This document shows, piece by piece, positions 49,001 to 59,300 of a DNA stretch of 64,000 nt. Numbering within the stretch: the first letter of the stretch is position 1; every line of letters starts with the position of its first letter. The stretch is from Onchidella celtica. Taxonomy: Eukaryota; Mollusca; Gastropoda; Systellommatophora; Onchidiidae. The notes under the pieces are model-generated. The model was not told the DNA's origin. It was given only the letters and a program-made list of their open reading frames with translations, and did no database searches. The translations under genes were made by a program, and so were the position numbers. The stretch lies in the NCBI GenBank assembly GCA_963931925.1, contig OZ007569.1, positions 6,775,457 to 6,839,456 of the forward strand, given 5' to 3'.

Positions 49001-52000
49001 CGCACAGGGCGTTACGTTTTTGAAAATGATGAAGGATGAGATACTCCTCTATTTCACAGAATTTTTAAATTTCTGGAGTACCAAACACAGTGAAATAACT
49101 TTAAAATGTGAAAACAATCAAAAAGATTAAGCCAGGCGTCCATGGTTGGAGTGCACTGTTTGCTTTGCAAATGAGGTGTCTACCAGGTATGCAATAAAAA
49201 AAAACTCTATAATTAAAACCGGTTTGTTGTGCTACAGAATTCTTTCCGGGCTGTTTGAAAACAAAATGGCGGTGCCAACACCCACAAAAAAGATTTTGTA
49301 TTTGATTTCTGATTGCATGCTATTGGGGTTGATTGTGAAGCCTCCAATGTCATAAAATAAGCGGATCTGCTATGACAGATGTATAGTGTCACAAGTGCTG
49401 TTTATCAAAACCATGCAATGAACAATATCAGGGTTCATACACTTTTGACTCCAAAAATTTCCATAGGTTTTCATGGATAGATTTTCCATAGGCTCATTTG
49501 GAATTTCCAGAGCTAAATGCAGTTTTTCGGCACGAATTTCCCATACTTTAAATCTCTTAACAAAGGCTAAAAAAAATATGAATATAACTCAAACAATTTA
49601 GAACTGACTGATAAAATTAATAGGAATTTTCATTAGTTACTAAATTACGTACATGTACATGTATATAATATACCCAAATTAATTATACTTATGTGCACAC
49701 AGAGTTTCATGTTACTGTCTTTGTAAATATATTCAATCTAGTCTTAAAACTTTTGATGATTTGGTTATTTGTATTGTGGTGTGAGATACAAAAAAACTGT
49801 TGGAATTTCCCTTTAAAACACCCTGCTTTCAACTTCTTTAAATTACAATTCATTTCACATGTCAATTTGGAATAGGACTCTCAGAAAAACTAAACTTCTT
49901 AAACAGACCTAGTCTGAGTTGGGAATCAAATATATACACATTAAAAAGAAGCCTGGCACTATTTATTCCGTACATCATGATGAGTAAAGTATGTCTCGTG
50001 TGAGGTTCAGGGGTACTAGTATGGATGCATTCTAAATAAACATACAGTATTCTACAGTTTTAAACAGTAAAAGCATTTTTTTTTTTTTAACACTGAGCAG
50101 TACGATACCCATTATTAACAAACTAGATGTCCTACCGGGCATTGCCCGGAATAAACAATCACGTGATTCCCCACTCCCCCCTCTCTCTCTAGTATAATAA
50201 AAGTAATAAACTACAGTCTTGCTTCAGAACTCTTGCGCACCACAACATTACGCATCAGACTGAACGCTTGATACGATTACTTTTTATGACATGCACGGTA
50301 CTATAATATTATGAAACAAACATGCAAAAATACAGATGTTACATAGCAATAAACATTGTTTTTTTTTTTTAAATACATGCTTGAAGTAAACAACTTTTAA
50401 TTATAGCCATCATCTTCCTTATCTCAATTGCCACTTTCCTGCCAAATTTAAGGCCTGAAGAGTGTATAGTTTGGTCAGTTAGTCATGCCAAAGGTTGCAA
50501 GTTACTGAAATATATAATAGATAGACTTGTCTCTGTGAATCATGATATAGATTTAGCGTAATGGAATTTAAAAAAAAAAAAAAGTCAATTTGGCCCCATA
50601 TGCAGGATAGAAAGGCAAACAATCTACTATGCCATGTAAGAATTTCCATGAATAATATCAGTTAGTCTATGAAGTTATTTTGACAACATGTATAGATCCG
50701 AAAAAATTGATTTGGTAATAGCAAAAGGATAGCCCCCCCGGCATCGTAATTTACGTCGACCTACCATACAGCAGTAAAATTCGTGTACTAACCGGTATAC
50801 GGGGCATTTTGTACACGTACCTCAATTACAAGGCCAATTTTTGGAAGGGGGGGGGGGAGGGGAGGGGCACTTTAGACGTGAGTGCGATATTTTACAAATT
50901 TAATTATTTAATTCATTCCACCAACACTGTCGACTGCTCAAATTCGGGTGTGCTCACTGTCGTATGTTAAATACCACCGGAGAATGAGCAAACGGATGGC
51001 CATTACACACGTGGACGGAACGAGCGTGGCAATGGATTTTATATACAATTATGCAATATCGATTTAATCGTGTTTACGGGAAACTGAGACAGTCAGCGCC
51101 GACAGGTCTACGAAGGTGTCCCGCTACATTGTAAGCACTTCGGTCATTCATCGGTAGGTGAGATATTACATAAGGTGTGGAGGAGAGCTGAGAAGGATGC
51201 AGGACCGGAGACGAGTCTACGTACGGGTCGGGCCAGCGCGGGTTTGAGAGAGAAAGAGAGGAGAAAAAAAAGGTGCGGGTAATCACGGCTTAAGGGTTGT
51301 AGACTGTCATTTGCAGTGTCTATCAGTATTGAAGCGCAACTTTCCAATTATCGCATAGCATCGCATTATAATAGATTGGGCTGACCAGATTCCTTTTAAG
51401 TATCAGCGCAAAATCAGAGGCAGGGATCGTATGGTCCATGGATTTTTTGGCTCGAGCTCGCACCTTTTTTTTTTAAAGGGGAGTCTTGACGACTTTTTAA
51501 AAATCCATAGTTTTTCCATAGGTTGTGACTGATTTCTCAAATTTAATAGATTTTCAATATTATGAAATCCGAAATCCAAAATTCCATAGATTTTCCAGAA
51601 ATTCCATAGGTGTAGGAACCCTGGAACATGTAGAGTCAGTGAGTTAATGCAACAAAAAATGTGTTGAGTTTTTAGGATATTATCCATTACTTTGTGCATT
51701 CACTTTTACAACAAGTCTTCTTCTTCTTCTTTTATAGTTGGTTCGTCTATAAGACGATTCCCCAACTGCACTATAGTATATGCGACTCAACGTCGCTCCT
51801 CTGAGGCTAAAAACAGGGTAAAATCTTACATAGATGTTAAGACCATTTAAAAATATATTAGTTGTATAAAGTCTTTTGTTATATATAACTCTGGTATAAA
51901 TATCTCTTGGTTTCCAGATTGTGCACAGAAATACAACCCGCACTTTAGTTACAATGGTAGCTGCAACGGATAATAATGTTCTTAAATTCATTGTCGAAAG

Positions 52001-54799
52001 TCGTTGCAGACGATAGTGTTTGGACTTCTACCGGGAGGTTGTTCCACATCCTGATGACATTAGGGTAAAAAGAATAAAGATGGCTGTTAACCCATGAGCT
52101 TGGGATGTTATATTTTATATTATTCCTTCTGTTGCCTCTGGTATTAATGGTGAGGTGGTTCAGTGGGATATGGATATTTCCTTCCCTGCCTTTATAAAAT
52201 ATTTTTACTTTGTTTTTTGCTCTCCTCTCTTCTAATGGTGTCCACTCGAGGTCTCTCATCATTTTATTTACACTACTACTTCTAGTATAGTCATTTGTCA
52301 CAAAGCGGGCAGCTCTCCTCTGGACCCTTTCCAGTTGGTCTATGTTTATTCGACAGTGGGGGTCCCAGACACTGCAGCCATACTCTAGGGAGGGCCTCAC
52401 AAAGGTGTTATAGCATTTTTCTTTTACTTTCCTATCGCAGTTAGAGATGTTCCTTTTTAGAAATGCTAGTATACCGTTTGCTTTGTTACATGTGTTATTA
52501 ATGTGTTGGTTCCATGTAAGTTTTCTGTCCAATGTAACACCCAAATATTTAGCCTCATGTGTTTCGCTCAATTTTTCGTCGTGTATAAAGTAGCCTGAGG
52601 TGATGTTGTGTTTTTTATTTGAAATTCTCAGGACTTGGCATTTATTGGGGTGGAATTCCATACGCCAGTCCCTCTCCCATTTTTGTAGACTGTCTAGATC
52701 TTTCTGTAAAATTTCCGTATCTTCTTTTGAGTTTATTGTTCTATAGAGGAGGCTATCATCAGCAAACAGTCGTAATTTAGTGCCTGGAGAGATCTTACTT
52801 GGCATATCGTTAATATAAACTAGGAATAGTAAGGGGCCCATTACAGTACCCTGGGGTACTCCCAAGAGAACAGCTGCAGGATTGGATGACTTTCCATCAA
52901 CGACGACTATCTGTGTTCTATTTTCTAAGAAAGACTTAATCCACTTCAAAGTACTGTTTCTAACTCCATAGTGGTTTAGTTTAGTCAAGAGACTAGCATG
53001 GTGCACTTTATCGAAGGCTTTACTGAAATCTAATAAGATGGTATCAGTCTGCCTGTTGTTATTCAAGTTATTAACAAAATCATTGCAAGTTGTGACCAGC
53101 TGGGACTCACACGACCTGTGTTTTCTAAAACCATGCTGTACATGTGTTAAAACTGAGTGTTTCTCGAGATGCTTCATGATGCTGGTATGCAAGATATGCT
53201 CTAAAAGTTTACAAGATATTGATGTCAGGGAGACTGGTCTATAATTTTCAGGACTAGCTCTATTTCCTTTCTTAAAAATGGGTACTACATTTGCTTTTTT
53301 CCACTCTTCCGGTATTTTTCCTTGTTCAATTGAAGCTCTAAATAACAAAGTGTAAACAGGGGCAATTTCCTTGGCACAGAGTTTCAGTAATTTGGCGGGA
53401 ATTCCATCAGGCCCTGTAGCTTTATTTTCGTTAAGGTTTTCCAAAAGTTTCAGTACTCCATTTTCTGTGACAAACATTTCATCCATATCCGGCAGTTTGG
53501 CATCACTCAGCTCTCCCGAGAAGACTCCCCCTGGGTCGGAAAAGACCTTACAAAATTGAGTATTTAAGATATTGGCTCTTTTTTGGGCATCTTGCTGTGG
53601 GTGCCCTCTCTCATCGTTCAGTGCGGCTACTCCTAAGTTTTCTTTATTTTTACTTTTCACATATCTCCAATGTTTTTTACTGTTATCAGATGAATCACTT
53701 ATCATCTCATGGATATAATTATTATGAGCTTTCCGGCATTCTTTCTGTGTCAATCTTTTAATTTCTAGATATTTGTTTTTCACTCGTTCGGAGTTGCACT
53801 GTTTCATTTTTTTGAACCATTTATATTTTTTCCGAACTAATCTTTTCGTTAAAGTATTTATCCAGGGTTGGTGAATTTTTGTGGATGACATTTTTGTTGG
53901 GACATTTTCCATGATCATGTTCAAATTTAACTTGATACAGTCCCAGAGTTTGTTTGCGTCAGTTTTTGAAGAGTGGTATTTCATGAAAAAAGTGCCAAAA
54001 GTTGCTGCCTCCCTTTTCAAATTATTTTCGTCTGTCTGATTCCATAGGTAAATCTGTCGCCTAATAGGCCTTTTCTTAAAGGGTTTCAGTTCTGAATCAA
54101 TCTGGACTATGGTTTCAGTTCTGAATCAATCTGGTATTGTGCCTTCTACAAGTGCTTATGAATTAAAGAAGGCTCGTTGTAATTGACACACTAGATCAAA
54201 GTCTCCACAATCGCGAAGCATCCTGCAGCTTTTACACTATTTATCATGATTTCTAACTTTAACAGCAATGGCTACTTCTCAACACTGCCACGTGCCTTTA
54301 ATTTCGATGCACACACTAAATTTGTTGCCAGGACAGTGTGCACAAATGCCCTGACTTGATGTCACAAAACCCTCGCACTCCATCATAATTTGTGACACAC
54401 ATTTCCTACATGAGACTTTGGTCTCCTCCCTATCTCACACAATTTGGTCATTTCTTAGTCCTGCAAACTTGGTTTCAGTTTCAGTTCATACAATTTCCTC
54501 ATTTTTGCCATTTGTCAGAGTTGAACAGAAGAGGCGCTACACCTGGCTGGGCCTCCACCTATGATTGAGAATGGCTCATATATGTATTTCTATAGGAGTA
54601 AAATCTGATAACGAGGCAGTCTGATGAAAAACCTTGTATTTTAAGGGAATGTAATCAATCAATGTTATTGCCCACATGAATTATTGTTGATCGCTCTGCC
54701 TCTCCAAGGGATCCTCACCTGATCTCGATCTAGTTTAAAGATTCTGTATTTCTTCACATTTTCTCCGATTCTTAGAAGGCACGGCACTTCTTCAGTCAT
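32693..54799 (-). CDS. RNF8: RNF8-like E3 ubiquitin ligase (FHA, coiled coil, RING, zinc knuckle)
   Basis: Thirteen exons, read downward: 54799-54719, 47290-47174, 46374-46228, 45149-45018, 44780-44622, 44231-44121, 40711-40574, 40238-40140, 39668-39489, 37142-36938, 35098-34826, 34032-33781, 32730-32693. They join without phase error to 643 aa. Residues 30-110 form the FHA domain: ITIGRSGDVTY, MISRCHAIIKQ, SDNKSLNGIYING, EGDTVQFGVP, with the GR and SRxH phosphothreonine-binding residues kept. Residues about 116-375 are disordered, then coiled coil rich in Lys/Glu/Gln. The C3HC4 RING is split by an intron: CPICNELFIK / ATSLNCAHVFCKLC, then CPNC. This is the RNF8 layout; human RNF8 recruits BRCA1/53BP1 to DNA breaks by ubiquitylating histones. 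Unlike human RNF8 (about 485 aa) a tail of some 175 residues follows: Ala/Thr/Arg-rich, then MIVLSDESNSS with acids, then CYNCGMRGHWANGCPN. An acceptor just before the ATG implies a 5' noncoding exon. Confidence 0.9.
35717..36863. mobile_element. TA-flanked TIR element with long poly-G tracts
   Basis: Left end GGGACCGTTCAAATATGATA and the inverse right end GGGGGCTGTTCAAATATGATA match over about 21 bp, with TA duplications at 35715-35716 and 36864-36865. Both ends carry a subterminal CTGGCAAAAA(A)TGTGAGGA motif and G runs, including 26 G at 36729-36754 and 17 G at 36797-36813. No transposase frame. It is nonautonomous and lies in the RNF8 intron between 35098 and 36938. Confidence 0.75.
37348..37440. 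repeat. Two-copy 46-bp tandem repeat
   Basis: Units beginning GGCACACAGATTRTGTA at 37348 and 37394, both continuing into GGTAGAAAACAAC. Confidence 0.65.
37869..38288 (+). mobile_element. Short nonautonomous Helitron, copy 1
   Basis: Begins TCTTACTATAATTGAGC and ends GGCGGCTAG, with A at 37868 and T at 38289, as Helitrons require (5' TC, 3' CTAG, insertion between A and T, no target duplication). A short stem GCAAG...CTTGC lies about nine bases before the terminal CTAG. It is 420 bp with no Rep/helicase. A second copy in the other orientation is at 48049. Confidence 0.8.
38731..39075 (+). mobile_element. tRNA-derived SINE with internal 67-bp duplication
   Basis: A tRNA-like head has box A TGGTCTAGAGGC and box B GGGTTCTAAACC, followed by a body in which a 67-bp unit (GGATTTTTCTCATATTTTCA to GGATCGAGTA) occurs twice (from 38821 and 38888). 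The 3' part contains GTGCACGTTAAAGATACC, a motif I recall from several invertebrate SINE families. The head has mismatches that rule out a functional tRNA. Confidence 0.75.
40804..41772 (-). mobile_element. Pogo/mariner-like element, family 2, near full length
   Basis: CAGTGGAATTTGG at the left and the inverse of CAGTGGACCATCATG at the right, with TA after the right end. The truncated copy at 10242 matches its right 220 bp in inverse. An imperfect inverted repeat (40928-40951 and 40982-41005, CAGGACATGC ... GCATGTCCTG) suggests a second small insertion or hairpin inside. Mapped in the RNF8 intron between 40711 and 44121. Confidence 0.7.
42165..42370 (-). pseudogene. Possible piggyBac transposase C-terminus relic
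   Basis: On the - strand one frame reads RHFVTPI, then KRHQKCRGSCLACHKVLGLT and ECFQVFL, similar to the Cys-rich C-terminal finger of piggyBac transposases. Very short and isolated, so weak. Confidence 0.3.
42375..43940 (+). mobile_element. LTR-like noncoding block (fossil, uncertain)
   Basis: A GC-richer block starting near TGTCTCAGG and ending near TTTGTGACA, with a TATA-like TGTATATAT near 42556 and a polyadenylation-like AATAAATTTATT near 43805. It holds two direct repeats of about 100 bp starting GCGAGGTCCTGCTC at 42610 and 42710. No internal coding region adjoins it. A solo LTR is the simplest reading, but target duplications are not clear. Confidence 0.35.
45898..45954 (-). other. Doubtful extra RNF8 exon
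   Basis: On the - strand, an acceptor ATTCAG and donor GCA|GTAAGA frame a 51-base piece that keeps phase 0 with both neighbours (peptide LNLKILACLEQLKSWAA). A different frame of the same stretch looks more like protein (HSVESENTCLSG) but breaks phase. Either a facultative exon or chance. Confidence 0.25.
46628..46900 (-). mobile_element. LINE/SINE 3'-end fragment with (ATT)n tail
   Basis: On the - strand GTAAAGTGCC ... CTATATAAATGATCTTC then (ATT)n, like the piece at 16541. TC- and CA-rich simple repeat adjoins. Confidence 0.5.
47550..49015. mobile_element. Nonautonomous piggyBac-like element, copy 2, carrying a Helitron
   Basis: TTAA at 47546-47549 then CCCTCGTCCTGCGGG. Collinear with copy 1 (30374-31492) up to GGGCGTTACG near 49010, where the right terminus is lost. 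It is interrupted at 48049-48490 by a Helitron. About 85-90% alike to copy 1 by eye. Confidence 0.8.
48049..48490 (-). mobile_element. Short nonautonomous Helitron, copy 2, nested
   Basis: On the - strand it runs from TTTTACTATATAATTGAGC to GATCGGCTAG, with hairpin GCAAGATTTATCTTGC about ten bases before the end. Comparison with piggyBac-like copy 1 shows insertion exactly between A and T of the empty site AGAGATATTG, with no duplicated bases. That is the Helitron hallmark. Confidence 0.85.
49433..51623. mobile_element. Possible hAT-like element or pair of related ends
   Basis: CAGGGTTCATACAC at the left and the inverse CAGGGTTCCTACAC at the right, both followed by TTCCATAG-rich sequence. 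CAGGG ends suit hAT elements, but the 8-bp flanks do not match clearly. The interior shows no transposase, and a CCGGGCATTGCCCGG palindrome lies near 50144. Confidence 0.4.
51715..54135 (-). mobile_element. 5'-truncated LINE with long open reverse transcriptase frame
   Basis: One uninterrupted frame (at least 691 codons, 54020-51945, open upstream to about 54130) carries the reverse transcriptase: NKATGPDGIPAKLLK, VVPIFKKGNR, NYRPVSLTS, HGFRKHRSCESQL, DFSKAFDKVHH, GVPQGTVMGPLLF, LRLFADDSLLYR with the catalytic FADD, and HPNKCQVL. The C-terminus has RVQRRAARFVTNDYTRSS. The style is CR1/jockey group. The expected upstream AP endonuclease is missing, so the copy is 5'-truncated and incapable alone, yet the frame has no stop, so the insertion is fairly young. 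The 3' end has a GAA-rich tail at about 51715. It lies in RNF8 intron 1, same strand. Confidence 0.85.
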
Positions 54800-55723
54800 A
54801 CTGGAAGGACAAAAATACCGATGATTCTAATTTCTATACTTCACAGCTATAAAAGTTTACGCAGCCCGCTACCATAACTTTGTGTTTGTGCACTACGTCA
54901 CAGAAATGGTTCAACACAATTTTACGAAAAATACCGAAAAATTACTGTAATCTATATATCGTATAAAAGTTATCTTGAAGACTCGGCTACCCAAAGCAGA
55001 TTTATTCTGATTTTAATTTTAAAAAAAAAAAGACAACAACAAAGGAATTAATTCAGGTTAAAGACAATTAAGATTTGGCTGCAGTTAAAAGACCCAAGGC
55101 CCAACTTCCCCTGGTCTTGGCAATAAGTGATAGGTCTAGATACCTGATCATGATCATGATCATATCGATGGTAACGATTAAATGGTTCAAAACTCTTACG
55201 TTCAGTTTGTTGGACACATTGTTTTATCATCAATTAGACTTCATACACAGTGGCTATAGAGGAATCTTTTGAACCAGGTAGACAGATGGATCCATGGTGA
55301 AAATTGTACACCGTTTCCCTTTGTTGCCGTCAGTTGTTGTCGCTGTTTTCTGAATCCTCTAACCCAGCCCCCCCCCCCCCGAAGAAAAAATAATATTATA
55401 TATACATACGGGCTTGGTAAGACGCCTCATAACTCATAAGGTTGCGTCGCTCCGCCATGTGACAGGTGACACTGTTAGGCATACATAATTTACAGTCGTG
55501 TAACGTCTACTGCAAAATTGAATACTTATTTACGATAAAATAATATTTCTCTAACAATTGTCATCCATGATATAGAGTAGAGAAGTTATCACAAAGAAAG
55601 TTTGAGTCAAGTTCTTTTTGCGGTTGTCAAATTCCCAAACTGATCACAAAATTAACTGAACTGAACAAAGACAGTTTTACATTATTTCCGGCGTCCTACG
55701 TTTACGTATTCCTAATTTTAGTT
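54136..55723. promoter_or_regulatory. Shared RNF8/FAU upstream region
   Basis: RNF8 (-) and FAU (+) diverge from this region. The RNF8 start exon begins at acceptor 54801-54803, so its noncoding first exon and promoter should lie between about 54.9 and 55.7 kb. No clear TATA box was seen. A C run at 55369-55380 is present. Bidirectional control is possible but not shown. Confidence 0.4.
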
Positions 55724-55763
55724 CTTTTCCATCGAGGTTTCACCACCGATCTGCAACGGCGTG
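55724..55763 (+). promoter_or_regulatory. FAU: Probable TOP start and noncoding exon 1 of FAU
   Basis: CTTTTCC at 55724 fits a 5' terminal oligopyrimidine start typical of ribosomal protein genes. Forty bases later GGCGTG|GTAAGG is a good donor. The first coding exon begins with an acceptor (TTTTCTTTTCAG, ending 56313), so a noncoding leader exon is required, and this one suits. Confidence 0.5.
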
Positions 55764-56113
55764 GTAAGGGTTCTGTTGAAATTGACTTTTATCGCCCAAA
55801 CAACTAAATTTCTTATGGTGGCAGGTTGTGCCTGATTTATCGTCAGTATTTGTTGCCCTACACTACAGAGAGTAGGTATTTTTATAATTCTATAAGGGAA
55901 AAATTTCTACTTTCGTATGATATTAAAGGTGTAAACCTATTGTCGATAATTATCGCGCAGTGACAAGTTGAAAGCCGATTTGGTCAACTGTTTTGTTTTT
56001 CAGGAAGTCAGTCTAATGATAAGTTTTAATGGAACGAAATAGACTTATTTTCAAAACAAATAGAGTTCGTTGAAGAAATTTAGTGTAACCGTCAGGGTTT
56101 TTGGTTGGCTTAG

Positions 56114-56216
56114 TAGATCTATTCTAGATCTAGATATCTAATCTAGAATCTAGATCTAGAATCTAGAAAAGTAGAATCTAGATTTAGATCTAGATCTAGA
56201 TCTAGATCTAGATCTG
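56114..56216. repeat. AGATCT microsatellite in the FAU 5' intron
   Basis: Interrupted array of TCTAGA/AGATCT units ending in five to six perfect hexamers. Able to form long hairpins. Confidence 0.85.
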
Positions 56217-56329
56217 AGGGTGATGGTTCACATTTAATTAACGAGGAATTGGGGTGATGTGAAAATTATTGCTGGTGCTTTGTTAAATCTTAGTTCCCCT
56301 GTTTTCTTTTCAGAACCAAAATTTTCAAG

Positions 56330-59300
56330 ATGACACTATTTGTACGATCACTCCAAACACATGTGTTGGATTTGGATCAGCAAAAGACTGTCGAGGATGT
56401 GAAGGTGAGTAGATCTAGGCCTAATTCTTGATAGGGGAAATATGGCAGTAGAGAACTAGAAAGAAGTCGAATTTCATTTAGGCCTGAAAGCAACTGCAAG
56501 TTTAGTGGTTCAGTGCTATGGAAAAGACCTTTTAAAAGTTACTACTGGCAGTGTGCTAGAGAAATCCTTGCGATGCCTGGCATTTCTAGTCAAATAATTC
56601 CAGTGATGTAAAGATTATCAACATTCAACATCATAACAAGAAATCAATCCCACCAGTTATCAGCTGAAAATAGACTGTCTGCAATGAAGGGAAAAATTCT
56701 GAATGCACACATTATTTTAGCCATGCGTACACTAATATTAAAAACGTGAAAATTTGTCATTGGAAATTTTGTCATAGGGACATAGGCCTACTACTGTATG
56801 AACATGATATTTAACTCTGTTTCGTGAAAATGTAGAGTACAGGCAGTTCAAATTTCAGGGCATGACCACTGAAGTCAACAAAGAATGATGATTTGTTGTG
56901 GCATGTAAAGAATTTAGCAGTGATTAGGTATCCCAAACTGCCCGCCTCGGCCTCGGGCATGCGAAAAATGCCACTCATACTTGAAATTCGAGTGTTTTCA
57001 CACGATTGTAACTCTTTCTAATTTAATAGGATCACAAAGATCTACATATCAAATTAAAGCTTGTTTTCTGCCGTGTAATATCATACTAATTGACTACTAT
57101 TATTTTGCGCTATTTGGTTGGTATTAAGTTCATAAAAACCTGTCGTTTGCGTGAAAATCCCAAGTTTACATCGGCCGAGTCGCACCCTGGAGGGGTACTG
57201 TTTGCATTTTGCTCTGGCACATCGCGGCATGGCTACCTATGGCTTGATGATTAGTATGGTTAGAAAGGTCATTGGACAAGCTTTGTTTCGGTATAAAAAT
57301 AGCTTGGGTCCCGCCCCGATTTCAAATAAAAAACACGAGGTGAAAAATAGGGAATTTTCCATTACAGTGTATATTTCTCCCAAAATAGTATTGCATCTGG
57401 TCGAGTTTAACATCGTTGAAAAGAGCGTCATTTCCGCTTTATAATATTAAAAATCACGCTGATTGGTTCATGTGCCGCGGTGCGCCGTGCTTTTGAATAG
57501 GGTGACCCCCAACCCGAGTTTCGCGGAGTGAAGGGAATCCAGTCGGCCTGAGTTGGCTGACCCGTGCCTCTCGACTCGCACACACCAGCAACTGTTTCAC
57601 CCTCTTAATCTTATTGTTCAAAGTGATAGATTTCATTGTGGTTTATCAACAAATTCAATTGAATTCACGGGTTTGGACCATACTTTGGATAAATACTGCT
57701 TTTATGCAGCTAGTTTTAAACTGGTGTTGGTTTGCCACAATTTTTTTGTGATCGGGGACAATGGTATCTCCTTTCACTTTGTAAGCTATTTCATTGATGA
57801 AATCTATTTCGGGATCGGAAATGACGAAGTCTACTATAAATATAAATAATGTTCACTGATTGGTCGACATTTATAAACACTGAATCCCTTCATGCTACTA
57901 GAGTGTATGTTGCATTGTTACTGTCGTATGCCTAGCGCCCCCGCCCCCTCCTGACTCTTGGCAAGGAAAGCAGCGTAATCAAATTTATTGTCATGTTAGT
58001 ACAGTGGCACCCTTTGTAATTATATATGTTCGTTAGAAACTGAAAGGTATTGACTTTTTTCAGTGCCATCAGGGATTTGTTCACCCATTATTTCCACTCT
58101 GAATATGAAGAGATGAGTTTGATCTAAATCCAGTACTGCTAGTTGTATAAGTATGGTAGATCTACATCATTTTTATCCTATAGCCAACGATCCTATTGAT
58201 CAATTGCAATAACCAGTGACATAAATAGAGTGGAACATGCTTGTCTGTTGTCTACCAATGTATTTCAATCAATTTGGGACATTTTTTAGAAGAAAAAAAA
58301 ATTGGGTTCAATTTTTTGTCCTCTTCAAGATTTTCGCTGAAAACGCGACATCAGCCGAATTCAGGGACCCATACGCAGAAACGTTCCTCAGTATTGTTCC
58401 TAAAAAAAATTGAGCATATTCTCTGTTGGTATGAGTTATGCTCTAAACGGTATCATGACCATCAGACTTCCATATTTTATATAATCTGATGCCAAAGTAC
58501 GCCTGGTGGGCGATTTTGCACAAAAATTTTATGGTAAATTTGTTATGAAGGTCCATGTTTGACCTACCATTATGCCAAAAGTACAGAGCACAGACCTTTC
58601 ACATAAATACCATGGCATCTGCATATAACATAGAGTTAATTGTATCCAGGATTAAGAATTACAGGTCCAAATTATAACACAGTGCTACTCTGAAATGGCC
58701 TTCTCGTCACTTCAGCGACTTACCTTGAAAAAAATTAAGTCCAAGACTTTAAAAATTCATAACTTTTTTATTTTTTGAGCTACATGGACAAATTTTATAT
58801 CATTTTTTTCTGTTTGGAAGCCTCTTTTCAAATATCCAGTTTAAAAGAGGCTAGTATGAGTTTGAAAAGTTGGTTTGGGATACCTACAGTGATTCCAAGA
58901 GAATTGAGTAATAAATGCGATTGGGTGGTTTGCAGTATTTATTAATGCAGCCCTTATGAGTCTGTCAGTCCCAGTAGTAGATAGATCAACCAATCAATTG
59001 AAATTAAAATATATTTAAGTTGAATGAAGTTAAATGGAACATTCATTTAACTCTAGTAGATTTCACCTCTCTCCGAAATACGCTTTATAGGCGTCGTGAT
59101 GCGCTACCGGAAATTCACAAATCAGCGAATTAGGCAGGTTATGTGTTAAAGACACAGTGATAGATTACAGGTAAAGTAGCAACTTGCCGAAGTTATGATT
59201 TCCAGTTATTTTTCCCCATTGTCTATTCGAGGGTGCAGCAGACTGAAATACAGTTTCCAATCAGAGTATAAAGCATGTAAGACTTCCCAATCCCGTGTAA

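Noticed and set aside
50144-50158. CCGGGCATTGCCCGG palindrome as an operator or terminator
   Set aside because: An isolated short palindrome inside a transposon-like block in a eukaryotic intron. No functional context.
57151-57849. Two ~97-residue frames as host genes in FAU intron 1
   Set aside because: Both lie inside an element with terminal inverted repeats and an 8-bp target duplication.
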